From the NCBI GenBank assembly GCA_900074885.1, contig FJUW01000071.1:281876-345875 (forward strand): DNA of 64,000 nt. The letters are read 5' to 3'. The stretch is from Rhynchosporium graminicola (lineage: Eukaryota > Ascomycota > Leotiomycetes > Helotiales > Ploettnerulaceae). The notes beneath the pieces were generated by a model, which had not been told where the DNA came from, did not search any database, and worked only from the letters and a program-made list of their open reading frames with translations. The first letter of the stretch is position 1, and each line of letters opens with the position of its first letter. Positions 58,734-64,000 of the stretch are shown here, piece by piece. A program made the position numbers and the translations under genes.

Positions 58734-61700
58734 TATCACGAACTAGTATAGTTCTTGGCACTAAAACCGTCTTAGCACCAGAATACTAATAGTACTACCT
58801 AGTAGTATATACCAGACGAATTTTAGTACCAGAAAAGAGTTAGTACTATTAGAGGAAAGGCACTAGCACGGTTATAGTATAAACTAGCGAGTAGTACTAT
58901 ACGCCTACCTGTATTGCAGTAATAATAGTATTATAGCTATAGGTGATCCAGGATCACGTGATATGCTAGACTACTAGATAAGTCGCGAGAGCTTGTACGC
59001 TCTGTAAGATAGTCTAATATAACTAGTATAAGGGAACGAAAGTTCTATATAAGATTAGCACTTCTACTATTAGATAAGAGCTTCGTGCTCAAATTCATAT
59101 AATAATTAATATCTGCTTATAATATCTTAATTCTAATTAAGAACCGAACTTCTTATTTACTTTACCTTATAGCTAATACTAACTAACGAGCTTATATACC
59201 GCGTACTAGTTAGAACTAGGAATATTATACTTTAAGTACCTCACTTGAAGTATTATTAATAAGAACGAAATAGCTCCTAAAGAAGGATTAGTTATAAGAG
59301 AAGGATCCTAAGTTAATAAGATAGAGAAGAGTAATAAAGTTACTCTACCCCGAGTTAATTTACTTAATACTTATTATAGAAACTATAATAACCTAAGATA
59401 ATTTATCCTCTAGTACTAAATATACCTCGCCTTTAATAGAGATAAGTTCGAAGCGGACTCTCTTAAAGTCTTATAGATTACTTCGTTTCTTTATAATACT
59501 ATAGCTTATTAGATCGAACTGGCCTTAAGTAATTACTTAGTTAATTAATACTTAACTAGGGCCTATTCTACTATTATAACTGAAAAGAGTTAAGTTATCT
59601 TTCGAACTATCGTAGGCTTTACTACTACTATTAAAGAAGTCTTTAGAGACCCGAATAAGAAAGAATAAGCTAAGAAGTACCTGCTCGGAACTCGATAGCG
59701 AGAATCCGTTTATAAATACTACTAAGTTCTATTACTATTCTATATAGTTAGACTAAACTAATAGTAGATTAAGGGCCTAATACTACTAAGGCCTTAAGGA
59801 TTATATTAAGAATAAGCTTTTTAGAACTAATAAACTAGATAACCTAAAGAACTTATTTAAATTATCTATTACTATTAATAAACGAATCTAAGAATAAGCG
59901 AAGGAAAAAAGGAGATACTTTATACTTACTTACTTCCGGAAGCTCTAATTTCTATAATATTATAATAAGTATTAAGGAAATTTCTAACTTTACCCGAATA
60001 ATAAATATAACTATTATAACTTAATAAAAATAGATAAAGTAGAGAGAGGATCTAAAGGCTAAGCTAAGAAAGATAAACGTTAAGAGAAGGGTATTTACTA
60101 TACGTATAGTAAACTAAGATATCTTATACGTAATTATTCTTAGAAGAAGAAATAAGAAGGAAAACCTTAGAATAAACTTAAGAGAGAATTCGGACTAGTA
60201 GAAAAGAAGCTAGATTACTAAGAAGCTTCTAGCGTAGAATAGAGTTCATAGGACTTTATAGCTTATAAATCTAGCGAAGAATTCGAAGAGAACTTAGTTA
60301 AACTTCTAAATAAAGACTAAGAAAGCTAGAGTATTATAAATAAAAGAAACTATTTATATAATAATCTTTTATATAATAATAAGAAATAGACTCTCCGAAA
60401 TCATAATAATAGAAGAAGAATATAAGTTTATAATAGAACTAAGTCCGATTTTATAGAATATTACCGAACTTATAATATACTTAACCTGGGTATAGACTAT
60501 ATTATAGCTTATCGCGATATTATTACTATTATATTCTAAGTTAATATAGAAGATATTAAGAAATAACTAGATTGTTATATAGCTAATCTCGAAAGAGAAC
60601 TTGAACTAAAGGAATTTAAATAATTAGATTAGTTCCTTCGAATTAAAGATACTTAAGCTATTATTAAGGAAATAAGAGAGGAATACTATTAGTAGAGAAG
60701 ATAATACTTATTAGAACTAGCTACTTATTAGAGAATAGTACTAGATCTTATTCAGAGATAAGCTAATCTTTATTAATATATACCTTATACTCTAATTACC
60801 TACGAACCTAGCCTCAGGACTTAGTTAGACGAAATAATAAGAAGAATTATTAAAGAAGCACGTGATTACTCCTTAATAGAACTATTATACTTAGAGCTTA
60901 CTACTACTAGAGAGTTCGATTAGTTAATCTTACTAGTTATAATAGATAATATTAAGATAAAAGCACTTATCGATTCAGGAGCTATAAGATACTCTATAAA
61001 CTCAGCCTTTATCGAGAAATAGAATATTCCTATTACTATTAACCTGAAACTATATCGTCTTACCTTATTAGATAGAAAAAGCGCTAGATCAGATAGATAA
61101 GTCTATAGAACGATAAGAGAAATAAAGATAGTTATTAATAGATATAAAGAAACGCTCTACTTCGATATTATATCTACTAGATAATACGATATTATATTAG
61201 GAATATTATAGCTATATAACTATAATCCTAGTATAGATTAGGTAACTAAGAGAATTATATTTAGTAACTATAAATATTAATATAATTAACTAGCTAGTAA
61301 AAGAGAGCTAGCGCTACCTCCTTAATAATAATACTAATAGACTCTAGCTTATTAAGTTAGGTTCTTAGTTAGTTAGAACTTAGAAATTATCTTAATTAGA
61401 TAGATAATATTCGGGAATAGCTACTTGAACTATATAGGAAGTTCTCGAAATTATTCGAGGATCCGCAGGATATAAGAGCTCTACTTAAGTATAAACCCTA
61501 GGATTATAAGATAAACTTTAAAGATAGATTTATACTTATCGTAAAGAAACTTTACTATTATAACTATAATACTATAAGGACGCTTAAGAAGTATTAGGAG
61601 TTGAGTATAAAGAAGGGATAGATTCGAAAGTCTAAATCACCTTATGCTATTAATATACTAATAGTTAAAAAGGCAGGAGATCCTAAGGGAAAACTATATA

Positions 61701-62268
61701 AAGACTATCAGATAATTAATAGTAAAAATATAAGAGATATATATCCTTTACTAAACGCGTAGTACCTATAGGATCAGCTCGCTAAGGTAAAGATATATAC
61801 TAAATTAGACTAATAGAACGGATTCAATTTAATCCGAATTGAAAAAGGATATAAATAGAAAACTACTTTTATATTACCTTTAGAGTTATAGGAATATATA
61901 GTAATACTATTCAGTTTAACTAATACTCCGGCTATATATCAGAGGCAGAATAACGATATTCTTAAGGACTTTATTAGGAAATTCGCTATATACTACTTAG
62001 ATAATATCCTAGTATACTCGGAGACTATCGAGGTATACTAGGGCTATATTATCTAAGTTATAAAAGCATTATATAAAGTAGATTCTAGACTAAAGATATC
62101 GAAATATAAATTCTTAGTTAAGTAAGTCACTTTTCTAAGGTATATTATTCGCCTAGGAAAGATAAGTATTAACTTAGAGAAAATCCGAGCTATAAATGAA
62201 TAGGAATTACTAAAGAATATTAAGGATATATAATTATAATTAAGATTCGCTAACTTTTACTAATAGTT
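58734..62268 (+). mobile_element. Ty3/gypsy element with LTR6 (3' truncated)
   Basis: The 5' LTR 58734-59229 is followed on the plus strand by a gag-like region. Then comes protease ALIDSGAIRYSINSAF near 60,960-61,010 (retropepsin DSGA), and RT near 61,620-62,260 (SPYAINILIVKKAG, YLDNILVYS at 61,993-62,020). The element is cut at 62268 by the copia LTR before RNase H and integrase. Same family as the minus-strand element to its left, giving a head-to-head arrangement. Confidence 0.8.
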
Positions 62269-62740
62269 TATGAAAATTAAAGATGGAAATCAGCTAAAAG
62301 ATCAGAATAATACGTGATTAATACGAATTGCTTTTTGCTTACTTGAAGAGAGCTAACTACAGGAGAGATTCTAGCTACTTATATAGCTATATGAGCTCTC
62401 TAGAATATTCTATACTACGTAATACAGAACTCCATAGAAGAAGACGCGTATTCCGTAGAATTATACTACATCAGTAGAAACCTCTAGAAGTACGATATAC
62501 GTACTAGGGAGTAGTAAAACTCTATCGAGAACCTTCATAGTAACTCTAATAGAGTATACAGGGTAAAGGCTATGGATAAGATATAGGGTGTAGGTACTAG
62601 GTACAATAAGGTATATACGTAAGGTACTGAACTAAGTACTAAGACTATATACTAATAAGATACAGGGTATATATACCGATACAGGCAAAACTGACTAAGG
62701 TACTAGTAAACTGACTAAAGTACTAGTTATAAATCTAACA
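62269..62740 (-). repeat. LTR5 copy, 3' LTR of the copia element to the right
   Basis: 472 bp, the reverse of the solo LTR at 39054-39512. On the minus strand TTAAAGGGGCG (polypurine tract) directly precedes its TGTTAGATTTATAAC start at 62740. More heavily RIP-mutated than the solo copy. Confidence 0.85.
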
Positions 62741-64000
62741 CGCCCCTTTAATCAGAGCCTTATAGTCAGTTTTAAAACAGAACTATATAAGGTAAATCAC
62801 TAATCGACTACCCTTAGGTTATTATAAAAGAAATATAATAAGGAATAGAAATACTACCTCGTAGCTACTCTCCTAGGTTAAATAAACCTAATTCTCTTAT
62901 AATAATCTGATGTACTAGCTCTAATAAGCTAGTTCAAGGTGTTTTATAAACTCCTTAAATTTAGGCCTATCTAGGGCTTTAGTAAACTCGTCTGCCTTTT
63001 GCTTCAAAGTACTAATATAGATTAAATCTATAGTACCTTGATTAATTAGGTCCCTTATAAAGTAGTACTTTATTGCTATATGCTTAGTTCTCTCATGGAA
63101 TTAAGGGTTTTTAGAGAGTAATAAAGCGTTATTATTATTAGTAAACACCGGGAACCTCTCTTAGAAGTAATAGCTTATTTCAGTAAGAAGTTATCTTATA
63201 TAGACCGCTTCTTTAACTACCGAATTAATAGCTATATATTCAGCTTCTATAGTAGACTAAGCTATAATTGATTATAACTTCGACTTCTAAGAGAATAAGC
63301 AGCTTCCTATATAGAAAGAATAGCCGCTAGTAGACTTAGTTATACTAATATCTCCGGTATAATTAGAATTATAATATCCGCTAACGTATTTACTAGAGAT
63401 ATTAATATAAACTAAGCCTAGTTTAATAGAACCTTTAAGGTATCTAAGTACGTTCTTTGCAGCTAAGATATATATATCACTAGAGTTACTAGAGAACCTA
63501 GCTAATTTAATTATAGCGTAGCTTATATCAGGCCTAGTAGCTAGCGTAAGGAATAGTAAGTAGCCTATTACTTGCTAAAACTATAATATATCTTCCTTAT
63601 TAGCTTTATTAGGATTAGGTTCTAATTTAATCTTTAAATCTATAGGCGTATTCTTCGGTTTATAGTCTGATAAGTCAAACCGCGCTAGTACCTTCTCTAT
63701 ATAGCTAGCTTAATAGAGCTTCATATAGCCCTGATCTCTATTATAGTTAATTTCAATACCTAAATAGTCTTTTATTAGCCCTAAGTCCTTAAGTTTAAAG
63801 AAGTGTTTTAATTCTTTATTTAAGGACTTAATAGTACTTATATCAGGGCTAATTAGAGCTAGATTATCTACGTATATATAGATTATAATCTTAAGCTCTC
63901 TATTAACTAATATATAATTTTCGGATAGGATTAACTTAAATCCGAATTTATTAACTAATACCTCCTTAAGCGTAATAAACTATAGTCTAGCTAATTACTT
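62741..64000 (-). mobile_element. Ty1/copia element, 3' part of pol (runs off the window)
   Basis: On the minus strand RNase H is readable near 63,060-63,150 (NNNALLLSKNP, FHERTKHIAIKYYFIRDL), and the RT active site near 63,865-63,890 (IYIYVDNLALI, from YVDD). Order from the window edge toward 62741 is RT, RNase H, polypurine tract, LTR: a copia element whose 5' half lies beyond 64000. Confidence 0.82.

Larger units (their letters stand above)
22681..64000. repeat. RIP-degraded nested retrotransposon block
   Basis: From here to the end the sequence is dominated by TpA-rich words (CTATA, TAGTA, TTATA), and TG and CA are scarce outside short islands. Transposon frames are littered with TAG/TAA, and conserved Cys/His codons read Tyr (TGT/CAT to TAT). 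That is the expected outcome of C-to-T change at CpA on both strands, i.e. RIP. No host gene is seen in over 41 kb. Individual elements are listed separately. Confidence 0.95.

Noticed and set aside
1..64000. CRISPR array or prokaryotic-style operon
   Set aside because: Introns, RIP and LTR retrotransposons show a fungal genome; the tandem repeats have no spacer pattern.

Overview
The window is nuclear DNA of a filamentous ascomycete (Pezizomycotina; the class cannot be fixed from sequence alone). Genes have short GT-AG introns of about 41-145 nt, often with CTAAC-type branch sites. One recognisable protein is a fungal New1/Elf1-type ABC ATPase. The right two thirds carries the signature of repeat-induced point mutation (RIP): very high TpA, few CpA/TpG, and retrotransposon frames full of TAG/TAA.

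Layout. Positions 1-22,680 are ordinary gene-bearing DNA. They hold the possible tail of a gene (3-104), an RGS-domain membrane protein (2258-4091, +), a broken sulfotransferase-like gene (5160-5770, +), two divergently transcribed multi-pass membrane proteins (5856-7207, - and 7791-8993, +), a charged protein of unknown function (9210-10120, +) and the New1/Elf1 ATPase (10523-13952, -). A gene-poor 6.5 kb with two foldback elements follows, then a DUF1275/YoaK-type membrane protein (20550-21626, +) converging on a small hypothetical gene (21476-21805, -).

From about 22,680 to the end I see no host gene. It is a nested stack of RIP-degraded LTR retrotransposons whose insertion order can be read from intact 5-bp target-site duplications (TSDs). 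Left stack: an old Ty3/gypsy element (22,681-23,892 plus 33,138-35,743) is split by a second gypsy element (23,898-33,132, TSD TCTTA). That one contains a gag-only element (24,341-26,754, TSD AGTAT), whose own 3' LTR contains a solo LTR (26,372-26,573, TSD AGTAG). Middle stack: a Ty1/copia element (from 35,744) carries a solo LTR (39,054-39,512, TSD TCGGG). It is followed by a third gypsy element with 268-bp LTRs (40,129-51,086), itself invaded at 42,712-43,406 (TSD CTAGT), and by a tandem LTR-internal-LTR-internal-LTR array (51,880-54,510, TSD CTACT). Right stack: two gypsy elements lie in opposite orientation (54,899-58,733, - and 58,734-62,268, +). The second is cut by another copia element that runs off the window.

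Two single N characters (43,085 and 47,871) sit exactly at structural joins: one joins the two internal ends of an element with no gag-pol between them, the other separates two apparently identical 2,479-bp blocks. Both look like assembly joins, so distances in that part should not be trusted. I found no CRISPR array, rRNA, convincing tRNA or clearly new multi-gene system. The most unusual material is the dated nested stack, the gag-only family that shares LTR sequence with an autonomous gypsy element, and the barely mutated short LTRs inside heavily mutated hosts.
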